Shown here: piece after piece, positions 34,401-43,645 of the stretch
Position numbering within the stretch: the stretch's first letter is position 1
How the letters are laid out: each line of letters starts with the position of its first letter
Source: Eucommia ulmoides
Taxonomy: Eukaryota; Streptophyta; Magnoliopsida; Garryales; Eucommiaceae
NCBI GenBank assembly: GCA_016647705.1
Contig: CM028336.1
Location: forward strand, 11,726,880 to 11,790,879
DNA: 64,000 nt
Direction: 5' to 3'
Notes under the pieces: generated by a model
Told to the model about the DNA's origin: nothing
What the model saw: only the letters and a program-made list of their open reading frames with translations
The model's database searches: none
Made by a program: the position numbers and the translations under genes

Positions 34401-37400
34401 CTCTATAAATAGAGGCCATGAGTAGGGGAGTAATGTAGATCTCTTAAAATGGAGATGGTATTTCTTGTGAGGTGTATTGGGAATTCCAAATAGGAATTTT
34501 GTGTACCCATACTCAAAGAGAGTGTATTTGTTAAGAGAGATTTTTGGGAAAATTTTGTTGTTAGTTCTTGAGTTCAAGAACTTATCTCCATTTGTGTATT
34601 TTTCTTCATATTAGTGAAACCATTCGTTGTTCTTCGCCTGTGGAGTAGGCAAGTTGTGTCAAACCACGTTATATCTTGTGTTACTTTTGTATTTACTATT
34701 TTCTCCGCTTCCGTATATTTTCTATTTTCATATTTTTGTCGCCTTTGAACCCAACACGATGAACATGATAATAGTGGTTGTGATTCCTTCTCTCTCATTT
34801 TTCCTCAAAACTGGAATATTTTAATGAAGAATATTGCCTAAGAAGCGCGGTTGTTTCTACCATGTTAAAGTATTGGTGTAGAGCATGCACTCGACTTTGT
34901 TGCTCCAGAGATTCTCCAGGGTGTTTGTCCAACACTCCCAAAAAAAAAAAAAAAGGAAAGAAAAAAAAAATGAAAAAGTTGGGATTCTGCAGGGATTTGT
35001 TTTGGGTTATGTGTTTTATTGAAAATTATGGGAAATTGAATATTTTATCATAAATTCTTTTTTGGGTTGAATATTTGGGTAAAAACTTGTTTTTAATAGT
35101 ATTGATTTTTTAAATAACTCTTTTATTATGTAGTTTACTGTTATTTACATTATTATTTTATTTTTGTGTGTGTATAACTGTGTGTATATACCCCACCTAT
35201 ACTTGTGTCCCCGGTCTAAAGGTACTATATTGATTTTCTAATATACAAGTGTAAAAGGATAGTAAATAATAAAAGAATTGCCAAATTAAATAGCAATGTA
35301 AAATTTAAAATGTACAAAATATAATTTTATTTAACCATATGTGAAATTTTTTGTATGAGATATTTTGAGATGGGTTGTTAGTTTATTGGATATATTATAC
35401 AATATAAGATTAGGGTTTAAAATGTCGCTTGATCTCAAATGTTTGTTCTAAAATTGATCCAACAGTTCAAAATATCTAAAATATAAAATATTTCTTGCCT
35501 TATAGAATAGATTGCCCATTTGTAAATATGGAATCATTGTAGAACTAAACCAAAAATACTAGTGAATAAAATGTCTTAAGTTGCAACTTGCAGGTATAAC
35601 TAATGAATATAATCTGATTTAGGATGATCATATGTATGCATCTTTTTCATTTCCCCCCTACTTTTGTGCTAAGCTTCTGGGTAATTACAGGCTAGATCAC
35701 GTTATGAGCGAGCATTGAATTAGAACTTTCGTTTTACACGTAGGTCGATCTGGGGTTCAAATAAGATTTTTGTTTGTAAAAACAATTAGAGTATGCCAAT
35801 GATAGTAGTTGTTAGATTAACTGAGAGGCAGAATATTGAGAGAATATGAGAGACTTGTATTGATTTATGAAAAAAATACATTTACAAATATATACAAAGA
35901 GTCTATATATAGGAGGAGACTAGGGTAACCCTAGTAGGGTTAGGATATGGTTTTCCTAGTGAGATTAGGGTTTAACATATGGACCAAGACCCATATACAT
36001 AGATCAACATCCCCCTTAAACTTAAGGCTGTAACTAAGGCCTGAACTTGAGTTTGGAAACTAGAATGTGGAAACGTCTAGATAGATGAGTCTTGGTGAAA
36101 ATATATGTTGTCTGATTGGCTGAAACGACGAATTGAAGGCGAACAATATTCGAGAGAATATGGCGACGGATGAAGGGGCAATCAGTCTCCATGTGCTTTG
36201 TACGCTTGTGGAAAACGTTATTATGGGCGATCTGAATAGTATTCCTATTGTCACAGTGTAGAACAGTGACAGTGGGGGCAGAAACTCCTATGTCAGCGAG
36301 GAGCCAGCAAAGCTAAGGTAGTTCTTGTGTTGCATCAGTGATGTCACGATATTCAGTTTCAGTGCTGGAGCGAGCTACCACATTTTGTTTCTTATTGTGT
36401 CTGGAAATGAGATAGTTACCCAAGAAGAAACAATAACCAGTGGTTGAACGTCTGTCGGTAGGATCTCTACCCCAGTTGACATCAGAATAAACTTATAAGG
36501 TAGGAGTGGATTGGGCGGAGAAATGAAGTCCTTGAAATAAGAACCCTTTACATACCGAAGAGTGTGAAGAACAACTGAGTAATGAGTGGTCCGAGGAGTG
36601 GATAAGAATTGATTAACTTAATGGACGACATAGGCGATGTCCGGTCGAATAATTGTGAGATATACTAAACTTCCAACTAATTGGCGATAGAGAGTGGCGT
36701 CCGGGAGAGGAGAATCATCTAGTGGAGTAAGTTTGATATTCAGCTCTAAAGGAGTGTTGGCAGTAGTGGAGTCAGTGATGTCTGCCTTAGAAAGAAGTTC
36801 AAGTGCACTTTTGGTCTGAGAGAGAGTATCCATCTGAACTAGTTGAAACTTTGAGACCAAGAAAATGAGTGAGCACGCCAAGGTCTTTCACCGCGAATTG
36901 GCCATTGAAATTTTTTTTTGGAGTTCAGAGATTCCCTGTAAATCATCTCCCATAAAGATCATGTCGTTCACATACAGTAGAAGAAGGATAATGTCGTTGT
37001 TAGTTTGGCAAATAAACAAGGCAGAATCATGAGCGTTGGATGTGAACTCGAATTGGTGGATGGTGGTACTAAATTTTGCAAACCAAGCACGTGGAGCTCT
37101 TTTGAGACCATATAGGGCACTGCGAAGGTGACAAACTTTGTGTTGAGAAGTAACTATACTAGGAGGGGTACGTATGTAAACTTCTTCAAGAAGGTCTCCA
37201 TTGAGGAAGATATTCTTGACATCCATATAAAAAATGGTCCATTTACGAATTGTAGCGACGACAAGAAGAGTAAGGACAGATGTAGACTTAGCTCCTGGAG
37301 CAAATGTCTCTTGGTAGTCAATGTCATATTCCTGAGCAAATCCCTTAGCAACGAGTTAGGCTTTATAGCGTTCAACAGAATCATGAGAAAGTGTTTTAAT

Positions 37401-40277
37401 CTTGAACATTCACTTGCATCCAATAGGAGTTTTCCTAGGGTGGAGGTTAACAAGATCTCGGTGTGAGTTTTGGCTCGGGCTTAAAGTTCTTCGTCCATTG
37501 GTTTCTGCCAAAGAGGGTTAGTACTTGCCTCCTTATAGGATTGAGGTTTATTTAGATTAATTATGGTACAAAAGTAATGAGAGTCATTGAGATGAGTTAC
37601 CTTATTAGAGCGGCAAGAGTGATATGGATGGTGGGTCTCAGAAGGAGTCTGTGCAGAATCATCGGATCTAGGAAGAGCCTCAGGCACGGTCGATGAAGTT
37701 GGAGGGGTGAGATCAGCAATGGTTCTGGAGTGGGCTTAGTTGGTGGTGCTGGAGTGGGCTCAGTTGTACCTGGAATTGCATCATCAGGGAATAACCTAGG
37801 AAGCATGGACACTTCGCCGAAGGTGGAGTGTCGGACACCGACACGTGTCGGACACGTGTCGAAATGTGTCGATATTTTTTCTTTTCTCCGACACGTGTCG
37901 ATATATATATATTTTTTTTTCTTAATATTTGACACGGCTTCAACACGGCAGGGATGCCGTGTCGGACACTTCACAAGTCCATGTCGAAATCCTAGCTGCA
38001 AACCCAGGGCGTCGTGGTTTTACCTCTATTTTTTATTTTAGATGTTGAATGGGCTGGACGGCAACAACCGCGAGATGAGGCACAAACCAGCAGAGATTAG
38101 ACAACCGTGGACGACGACGGCGAGCTTGGTTGGCGAAGACAGCGAGCGTGGACGACGACGGCAAGCTTGGTCGACGACGACGAGCGTGGACGACAATTTC
38201 AGCAGCAGCGAGATCTTCCCCTTGGACGACGACGACGACGAAGGCAGAGCAACGTGGGCCGAATGAAGTCGCAAATTCTAATTCCCAATTTTTCTGAATG
38301 CCTTTGGACAGCTGTAGTCCGCTACAGCTATTCTTTCTGCAGTGCTGTAGTGGAGTACAGCAAGCTTGACCAAAAAAAGAGAAAAAAAGTACAATAGGCA
38401 GCTTAATAAATAATATAAATTATTTCTTAATATTATAGTTATTTAAAAAAAAAAAAACTGTTTTTATTTATTTTTTATTTATAAATAAATAATTATAACA
38501 TATTTTATTTATAAATTATAACTTAATAAATTATAGCCATAATATTAATATACTATAATTTGATCAATTTATATCTATTTTTCATAATTTATATATATCT
38601 TTTTAAATTGAATGTAATTTTGTTTTTGTTTTTTGTTTTCCTTTTCTTAGAATTAGATATGGAAAAAAAATAAAAAATTTACTTACCGAAGAAAGATGCG
38701 AAGATGATAATCAACAAATTGATCTCGAGTGATTTTTTTTTTTTCCATTTATTTATAAGTGTTTTTAGCTTAAGCCTTAATTATTTTTGTTGAATGAATT
38801 TTATGTATTTCGTAAATTAAACTCATATATATAAAATTATATATTTATTTATTGACGTGTCCAAGCCGTGTCTGTGTTGGGGTTTTTGAAAAAAATTCGT
38901 ATCGCCGTGTCCGTGTCGTGTCGTATCCGTGTCGCGTGTCCGTGTCTGTGTCCGTGCTTCCTAGGGAATAACTCAATAAATGGAGGAATAAATAATCTGA
39001 AGTTAGTAATAGTTAATATATGAAATGGCCGTAAGGAAAAAAACATCTGATGTTCTCAAAAAATGACATGTCGAGATATACGAAAATTTTTAGCGATGGA
39101 ATCCTAACACTAATACCCTTTATGTTCAATGCCATATCCTAGAAAACAAGATAGGCGGGACCCTTGATTCCAGTTTGTTGTGTTCATGTGGTTTCAGAAG
39201 AACAAAACAAATACAACCAAAGACTTTGAGTTTAGAGTAAGTGCGTTGGTTACTGAAAAGACGCTCAAATAGAGACTGATGTTGAATTATAGAGGAAGGG
39301 ACATGGTTTATAGTATATGTTGGGAAGCCTCACCATAAAAGCACTCATGACAAGATAAAGAATTGAGGAGGGCACGGACTATGTCAAGAATGTGTTTATG
39401 TTTGCGTTTGACTTGTCTATTTTATTGGAAGATTTTAGGACACGAGTGGTAGGAGAGCATGATTAGGGTAATCCTGGTTGGGTTAAGATTTAGTTTTCCT
39501 AGTGAGATTAGGGTTTAACATATGGGCCAAGGCTCATTTACATATATTAACAATAGTAATTTGACCTTTGAAGTTACGTTTGCTGGCAAAATTTATGACA
39601 GCTTGTAAAAAAAAACTTGAATTAGCTTGTTATTTTTTTTCAGGTAACATCCCCGTATGGTAACACACTCCACCACCAAGAGAATGTGACTCATGGTCAG
39701 TTTGCATTTACAACGACTGAAGCTGGCAACTACGATGCATGGTTTAGCAGACGGGAATACCAAAGGAAATGTAACCGTTAATCTCGAGTGGAGAACTGGA
39801 ATTGCTACAAAGGACTGGCAATCTGTTGCGAGGAAAGAAAAGATAGACGTATGTTTTTTATTTGCTGCTTTTCACTTGGTTGTTCATTCCTTTACGATCT
39901 CCTCTTTTCATACACATGGGTTTTTATGCATGTAGGGTGTTGAACTTGAGTTGCAGAAACTTGAAGGAACCGTGGAAGCCATTCGTGAAAATATAGGCTA
40001 TCTTAAGGCAAGGTTGGTATTTTATGCTCTTTGATGTCGAGGCTTTCTATTTGATGGCGCTCTTAATTCATTCTTTCTTTCTCTTTTCCTTTTTCTTCCT
40101 TCGTATTTTGATGCGTGTGGTAGTCTCAACATCTATCGCATATTTTCTCTCTTTTCTTCTTTTGATCATAGATGCTGAACAATCACTGAAATGTAGAAGG
40201 AAACTTGGTCAACTAGGTTACATCAATATAGGATCTAGGAAGGATAAGGAGTATGAAAAGTAGGTACCGTTTGGTAA

Positions 40278-40310
<33 letters not shown>

Positions 40311-41357
40311 TACTTTCTATTGTGTCTGAAGGCCTTATCGTTTCAAACAACCAAAAGTAACCTCTTTGCCATTTTTAGAGGACTAATTGTACTGTTTTTC
40401 AATTATTCATTTTAGGTTTAGTTTAGATGCTATTTTCTCATGTAATATAGCTTAAAAACGTTATGTGAACTAAAACAATTATATGTTTCTCTGTTTGTGT
40501 ACATGGAAAAATATACAAATCAATTCATCAAAAAGAAGATAATTCATAAAATAGGGTAATTTGGTTGTCTTGCTCTTATTTAATCAAAGGTTCCAGAAAA
40601 TCGAGCTGTATTAGAATTAGAACTCTCCATTTTGTTTTATTTTATTTTATGGAATGAACTAAATGTTTTATGGGCAATGATTTGTTAGTTCTCATTCTTT
40701 CTTCTCGATCTTAATGATCATTAGTATATAGCCAACTAAGAATTTGTGGAATCCCATTTTAACTTTTTAATATTGGATCAGAGATCATGAAATATGCAGA
40801 GTTTTTTTTAACTTTTTTACATTGGATCATAGATCATGAAATATGCAGAGTTGAAACTGATTTTGATGAACAACTTTTGCTTTTAATGAACTAATATCTC
40901 TCTTTTAAATTGTATCTCACTATTATGAATTTTTGGATCATTTTCGTGCTTGTTTTAGTGCTAGTACATCTTAAATTATACACGAACAAAAAGGTATATA
41001 TTCTGTATTATTTTCTTGTTACATTACTTAGATGAAGCCACAAATACTTGTAAAATAAATAGAGTGGAAAGAAAGTGAATACAATGGGTGAAATATTGGA
41101 TAAAATAGCTAAGATATTCGAAAACAATGAAGGGAATTTTTTATTTATTTTTAATGAAAAATCTTTGATGAGCATCGGAATAATGAAGAATAAAATGGTT
41201 ATTAGGTCCCTGTTTGTTCAGTGTTTTTGTTCTAAGATATTTGATACAATAACCTGGGAACAGAAATTAAACAAATGCCGGCCTAAGTTGTCAAAATACT
41301 CTTGTGAAAAATAATACCTGACACACTTATATATTTAATCTTTTCTTTTTTGATTTG

Positions 41358-41392
<35 letters not shown>

Positions 41393-41550
41393 CACACACA
41401 AACAGGGAAGCAGAGATGAGGAAGGTAAGCGAAAAAACCAACGCTAGATTGGCGAGGTTCAGCATAATGTCGCTCGGCATCTGCATTGCAGTTTCGGGGT
41501 TGCAGTTATGGCACTTGAAGCGCTTCTTTCAGAGCAAGAAGCTAATCTAA
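28283..41550 (+). CDS. p24 delta-type emp24/GOLD transmembrane protein, four exons, frameshifted in exon 2
   Basis: p24 proteins are type I membrane proteins that cycle between ER and Golgi in COPI and COPII vesicles as cargo receptors. Joined coding exons (28283-28498, 39644-39848, 39936-40012, 41406-41550) total 643 bp, about the usual 214 residues. Visible parts are a signal peptide (residues 1-27, ending PIAEA), the GOLD domain start [17 protein letters not shown], an N-glycosylation site ENVTHG, a coiled coil [16 protein letters not shown], a membrane span [18 protein letters not shown], and a cytosolic tail FFQSKKLI with a diphenylalanine and a KKXX COPI signal. The tail fits the delta subfamily. 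Exon 2 is 205 bp where a multiple of three is needed. Uncorrected translation stops at 39779 after about 117 residues. A pseudogene, a mutant allele or a sequence error are all possible. Confidence 0.9.
28499..29532. other. p24 intron 1, proximal part with a 60-bp direct repeat
   Basis: CTTAAGTCTTAGTAGACTA, then TACTTTCATATGTAT and AAAGAAAGGT, occurs at about 28860-28920 and again at 29472-29531, bracketing about 550 bp. The minus-strand frame at 28951-29385 (144 codons) has no recognised domain and lies inside this bracket. The direct repeat is too long for a transposon target duplication. Confidence 0.55.
29533..29828 (-). mobile_element. Copia LTR fragment, reverse orientation
   Basis: On the minus strand it starts TGTTGGTATTTTGGCTCC, preceded by a purine-rich CAGGTGAAAAT. 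It continues to CTCTATAAATAG, where similarity ends. It matches the inverted LTR at 34149-34420 over about 260 bp (GGAGTAGGTGAATCATTCTC, CCACCGGTGGCCATGTTTGT). Only the first part of the LTR is present. Confidence 0.65.
29966..31373 (+). repeat. 703-bp tandem duplication in p24 intron 1
   Basis: CGGTTCCCAAACATCAACTC starts at 29966 and at 30669. The two units stay collinear through GAAGGGGGACGTGGAC, GGAGGAGGAATCATATACGT and a run of ACTATTCATA-like words, ending GGCAGCAAAGTA. ORFs inside (30510-30920 forward; 29935-30189 and 30647-30892 reverse) appear in both copies and carry no domain. The unit directly precedes the Copia gag relic and may be its leader. Confidence 0.85.
31374..33344 (+). 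pseudogene. Copia-type Gag-Pol relic (gag end, protease, integrase, start of RT)
   Basis: In order: a gag tail ([20 protein letters not shown]); a zinc knuckle [12 protein letters not shown] with the second cysteine changed to tyrosine; the protease motif [13 protein letters not shown] (about 31759); a GAG-pre-integrase segment [20 protein letters not shown] ending CVDCVMGK; integrase [15 protein letters not shown] and [13 protein letters not shown]; and the C-terminal [20 protein letters not shown] with [16 protein letters not shown]. It stops near the first residues of reverse transcriptase (KAMREEMK). Stops interrupt it at about 31618, 32272, 32467, 32780 and 33188. The phrasing resembles the Tnt1-like branch of Copia. 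It lies in the p24 intron in the same direction as the gene. Confidence 0.85.
33345..33693 (+). mobile_element. Copia LTR end
   Basis: The segment ends ATCATTCCCAACA, directly followed by a primer-binding site. Its start could not be fixed; it abuts the truncated pol of the preceding relic. Confidence 0.55.
33697..33707 (+). other. Primer-binding site, initiator-Met type
   Basis: AAGTGGTATCAGAG follows the LTR end and is the standard site complementary to initiator methionine tRNA in Copia elements. Confidence 0.8.
33870..34148 (+). pseudogene. Second Copia GAG-pre-integrase fragment
   Basis: The translation reads [20 protein letters not shown], then [20 protein letters not shown] and [16 protein letters not shown]. 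It repeats 32130-32390 with scattered changes. Here CVMGK runs on without the stop found in the first copy. It stops at 34148 where LTR sequence starts, so it is a deletion derivative. The leader 33708-33869 has no gene. Confidence 0.75.
34149..34756 (+). mobile_element. Copia LTR, forward orientation
   Basis: It contains CTCTATAAATAGAGG at about 34402 as a likely TATA region, and ends TGAACCCAACA at 34756. The first ~30 bp of the LTR are missing compared with the reverse copy at 29533-29828. The two LTR pieces form a 260-bp inverted repeat across the intron. Confidence 0.6.
34757..35809. other. p24 intron 1, AT-rich segment
   Basis: A-rich tracts lie at about 34936-34970. Short ORFs show no domain. 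No element boundary was recognised. Confidence 0.5.
35810..36009 (-). mobile_element. 3' LTR of the minus-strand Copia (200 bp)
   Basis: On the minus strand it starts TGTTGATCTATGTATATGGG directly after a polypurine tract (TTAAGGGGGA) and ends TTAATCTAACA. TATATATAG at about 35915 is a likely TATA region. The other copy's start is at 39460-39551. Confidence 0.75.
36010..37795 (-). pseudogene. Copia reverse transcriptase and RNase H, minus strand
   Basis: Read from 37795 downward: a linker with [32 protein letters not shown] at the RT start; then [36 protein letters not shown] and [16 protein letters not shown]. The last holds the RT box YVDD with the first aspartate changed to asparagine. 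It continues into [20 protein letters not shown] and RNase H phrases ([22 protein letters not shown]) to the polypurine tract at about 36010. Frames are broken by indels and stops. It is the same Copia family as the element at 44273-54351. A TIR transposon separates it from its integrase. Confidence 0.85.
37787..38972. mobile_element. 1.17-kb non-autonomous TIR transposon nested in Copia
   Basis: The element (37796-38963 or 38964) starts CTAGGAAGCATGGACAC and ends GTGTCCGTGCTTCCTAG, nearly perfect 17-bp inverted termini. GGGAATAAC is present on both sides (37787-37795, 38964-38972). With the symmetric CTAG ends the duplication is 8 bp (GGAATAAC, hAT-like); with 9 bp it would be Mutator-like. 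Subterminal GACACG words recur (CGACACGTGTCGGACACG on the left, GTGTCCGTGTCGTGTCG on the right). The interior has a GACGAC-rich stretch (38100-38270) whose ORFs are compositional. Removing the element restores the Copia frame across the site ([11 protein letters not shown]). Confidence 0.8.
38973..39440 (-). pseudogene. Copia integrase C-terminal part, minus strand
   Basis: The minus-strand reading gives [30 protein letters not shown], then [28 protein letters not shown] in two frames with stops. This matches the collinear segment of the forward Copia at about 50370-50600. Gag, protease and the catalytic part of integrase are gone, deleted between here and the 5' LTR stub. Confidence 0.75.
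39460..39551 (-). mobile_element. 5' LTR stub of the minus-strand Copia
   Basis: It shares GGTTTTCCTAGTGAGATTAG-like sequence and TTTAACATATGG with 35930-36009 and ends at ATTAACA (39551). Only about 90 of 200 bp remain. ATAGT follows; GTAGT lies outside the other LTR, a 4-of-5 match for a target duplication. Confidence 0.7.
39644..39848 (+). CDS. p24 exon 2 with a frame break
   Basis: The acceptor is TTTTTTTTCAG|GTAACATCC. The first part reads [20 protein letters not shown] and [12 protein letters not shown] in phase 0. From 39747 the p24 homology ([33 protein letters not shown]) continues in another frame. The length is 205 bp, so two bases are missing (or one is extra) around 39740-39747. 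The position of the second conserved cysteine reads TGG (W). The in-frame stop TAA is at 39779-39781. Confidence 0.9.
39936..40012 (+). CDS. p24 exon 3
   Basis: It encodes [19 protein letters not shown] and GYLKA plus two bases of an arginine codon. The acceptor is ATGTAG|GGT and the donor AG|GTTGGT, a non-consensus but GT donor. Intron 2 is only 87 bp. This is the coiled-coil segment that mediates p24 oligomerisation. Confidence 0.9.
40013..41405. other. p24 intron 3
   Basis: It contains a T run of about 30 at 40278-40308 and a ~45-bp direct repeat (GATCATGAAATATGCAGAG at about 40783 and 40834). The last 45 bp before the acceptor are a (CT)15 tract followed by CACACACA. No gene is seen inside. 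Confidence 0.85.
41406..41550 (+). CDS. p24 exon 4
   Basis: The acceptor is AAACAG|GGAAGCAG. It encodes [18 protein letters not shown], the membrane span [17 protein letters not shown] and the tail [12 protein letters not shown] followed by TAA at 41548. This exon is fully intact. The 3' untranslated region follows to about 41672, where a transposon begins. Confidence 0.92.
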
Positions 41551-41672
41551 GTTTTACTTTCTTTCTTTTTCTTCAATTTTATTTTCTGATCTCATAAAAG
41601 CTTAAAGACGAAAGAGTAGACCTTGTGAATGCTTTGTTGGACCGTAGATTTCATCATTTTTCCTCTCTCCTG

Positions 41673-42345
41673 CAAGGTTTTAAAAATCGGACCGGACCGG
41701 AGCAGCCGGTTGAACCGTCAACCGGGTCTGTTTCCTTTCCGGCCAACCGCCTAGAACTGTTTTAGGTCGAAAACCGCTGAACCGGACGGTTCACAGTTCA
41801 ACCAGCGAACTGCCAAACCGTAGCGATCTTGCACGAACCGGGCGGGTTTTTGAAATTTCTCATTTGTATAAATAGTTTCCCCCAAAACAAAAACCCTACA
41901 CTGCTACAGTCGCTCCTTGCCTCCTCCGTGCTCCTCTGGTCTCTCTCTCTCCCTATCGAATACCGATCGACGATCTCTTCTTCCGTAGTTCTTTGTGCAG
42001 CCTCCGACGACCTGGTGCAACCTCCGACTGACAAATGATTTGGTGGCTGACTGGCTGGTGTAACCTCTAACCTGTGCACCGCAGCTTCGATGGCAACAAT
42101 TAGTGTAATTTTTTTTTTTAATTTTGTGAAATTTATATGTTGTTTGTTTAATATTTACAAATTGTTAATGTCTTAGGGTTTTGTTCTTCTTATATAATTG
42201 TTGTAAATTACATGTTTAATTTAATTTAATTCTTTTTCTTCAAATGCATGTGTGTGTGTATATATATATATTAATGACGTAACAATTCGCCGATCAGTTG
42301 AACCGATGACCCGTGATCAGATGAGTTTTCCGGTTTAAAAGATTG
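41673..42345. mobile_element. hAT-like non-autonomous element in the p24 3' flank
   Basis: The ends are imperfectly inverted: CAAGGTTTTAAAAATCGG on the left and CCGGTTTAAAAGATTG on the right. The flanks CTCTCCTG and CTCCCCAG match at 6 of 8 positions, compatible with an aged 8-bp hAT duplication. The left part is rich in GGACCGG and AACCGG words, a common feature of such plant elements. ORFs at 41798-42079 carry no transposase motif. Confidence 0.55.
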
Positions 42346-42789
42346 CTCCCCAGTTTGATTAGTCTCCACTTAATGGGAGGAATTGTCCAAATCACAATTT
42401 ACGCCATTAAAAGTTAAACTGTGGTCGAATATTGTTCTATTAAGTTTTAATTTTTGTAATTTTCTCTCTGAAGTTGACCCTTTCTTGTCAACTTTTTCGC
42501 CAGATCAATTCACGTAAGGGGAAGGTGATGAAATGAAGGAAAAGATTAATTACATTTTGTACCCTTGATGTTTGAGTAATGTTGTTGTTTACTCATACAT
42601 TAAAGGAAAATATTAAATTATATTTTATGCCTTTGATGTTTTAACAAACAAATTAAGAACAATTTGTAGAGCGGAATGATAAATTCATATTATTCAGGTT
42701 TTTTTTATTACAAAGCAAAAATAAAAAATAAAAACTCAGACCAATAAATTATTTAAGTTTACTGGCTACAGATAAAATGTCGGAAGATG

Positions 42790-43645
42790 ATAGAGTTGAT
42801 TTTCAAGTCATGAACCGTTTAAGTTTGATTAAAAAATAGGTTGTCCAATAATGTTATTGAAAAATATTATATCGAATGATGGACTTTGTAATGACACTCG
42901 GCTGATAGTTGTTAAGTGTACTTCGTGTATAATTAAGGCTAACATTTTGACAAGGGATAAAGTTGAAAATTTGGTACTCATTCCTAGAATATCTTTAACA
43001 CCATCATCTACTCAATATCCTTTTTAAATAACATGATGACAATTTCTAGTTCATTTGACATTATGCCATAACAATAAATAAATAAATCACAAGGACAATA
43101 TTTGAAAATTGTTGAAGTTGATTTGACTACACAAATTTTTAGTCATGGTCAATTATATGTTGTTTTATCAAAATGCACATCCTTTGATCGATTAAGTGTA
43201 CTTGTCTCTAATGATGAATATCTCTCAACAACAAACATCGTTTATCTAGAAATTCTGTTGTGAAGATCTCAACTGAAATATTGGTGCGACAATTGAATTA
43301 ATATTTTTTTTATTATTATTATAATTTTTATTTATTTATTCATTCAATAGTATGTCATTATTTTCGTCAATTGTTTAGGAATTGGGTAAAAAAGTTCAAC
43401 ACTGTTGACGATAGTGTTATAAGATAACAGAATAATTGACAATGTTCGATTATTTTTATTCCTTCGTTTTACTTTAATTCGAGTTACTATTTTTATTTTA
43501 TGTTAAAAATGACAATCATTTTATTTGTTTCTCATTAAAAAATAAGTCTTTTTATAACTAATATGTTGGTAATTTGTTGATGTGTTCATTTCAAATTAAG
43601 TTGTTTTTTCTTAGTCCGCGCCTTCAGACACGGGTTATACGCTAA
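42790..43645 (+). pseudogene. Helitron helicase (PIF1-type) C-terminal relic with candidate 3' terminus
   Basis: Intact Helitron RepHel proteins join a replication initiator to a PIF1-like 5'-3' helicase. Here only the helicase end is visible: [20 protein letters not shown], then RLIVV and [28 protein letters not shown], a frame break, and [20 protein letters not shown]. The gap between the blocks is filled by decayed QF..LTFAMTINK-like sequence with stops. Some 375 bp after the last block, AGTCCGCGCCTTCAGACACG followed by GGTTATACGCTAA|T resembles a Helitron 3' end: a short GC hairpin, then CTRR, with T after it (end at 43645). The 5' end was not found. Confidence 0.8.

Noticed and set aside
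37154-37453. 99-codon minus-strand ORF
   Set aside because: It is an out-of-frame reading of the Copia reverse transcriptase region.
38042-38397. Acidic, Asp-rich and Arg-rich ORFs
   Set aside because: They arise from a GACGAC-rich repeat in three frames inside a non-autonomous TIR element.
39693-39935. 80-codon ORF over p24 exon 2
   Set aside because: Its first residues and its tail are out of frame or intronic; only the middle is real p24 exon 2 in the shifted frame.
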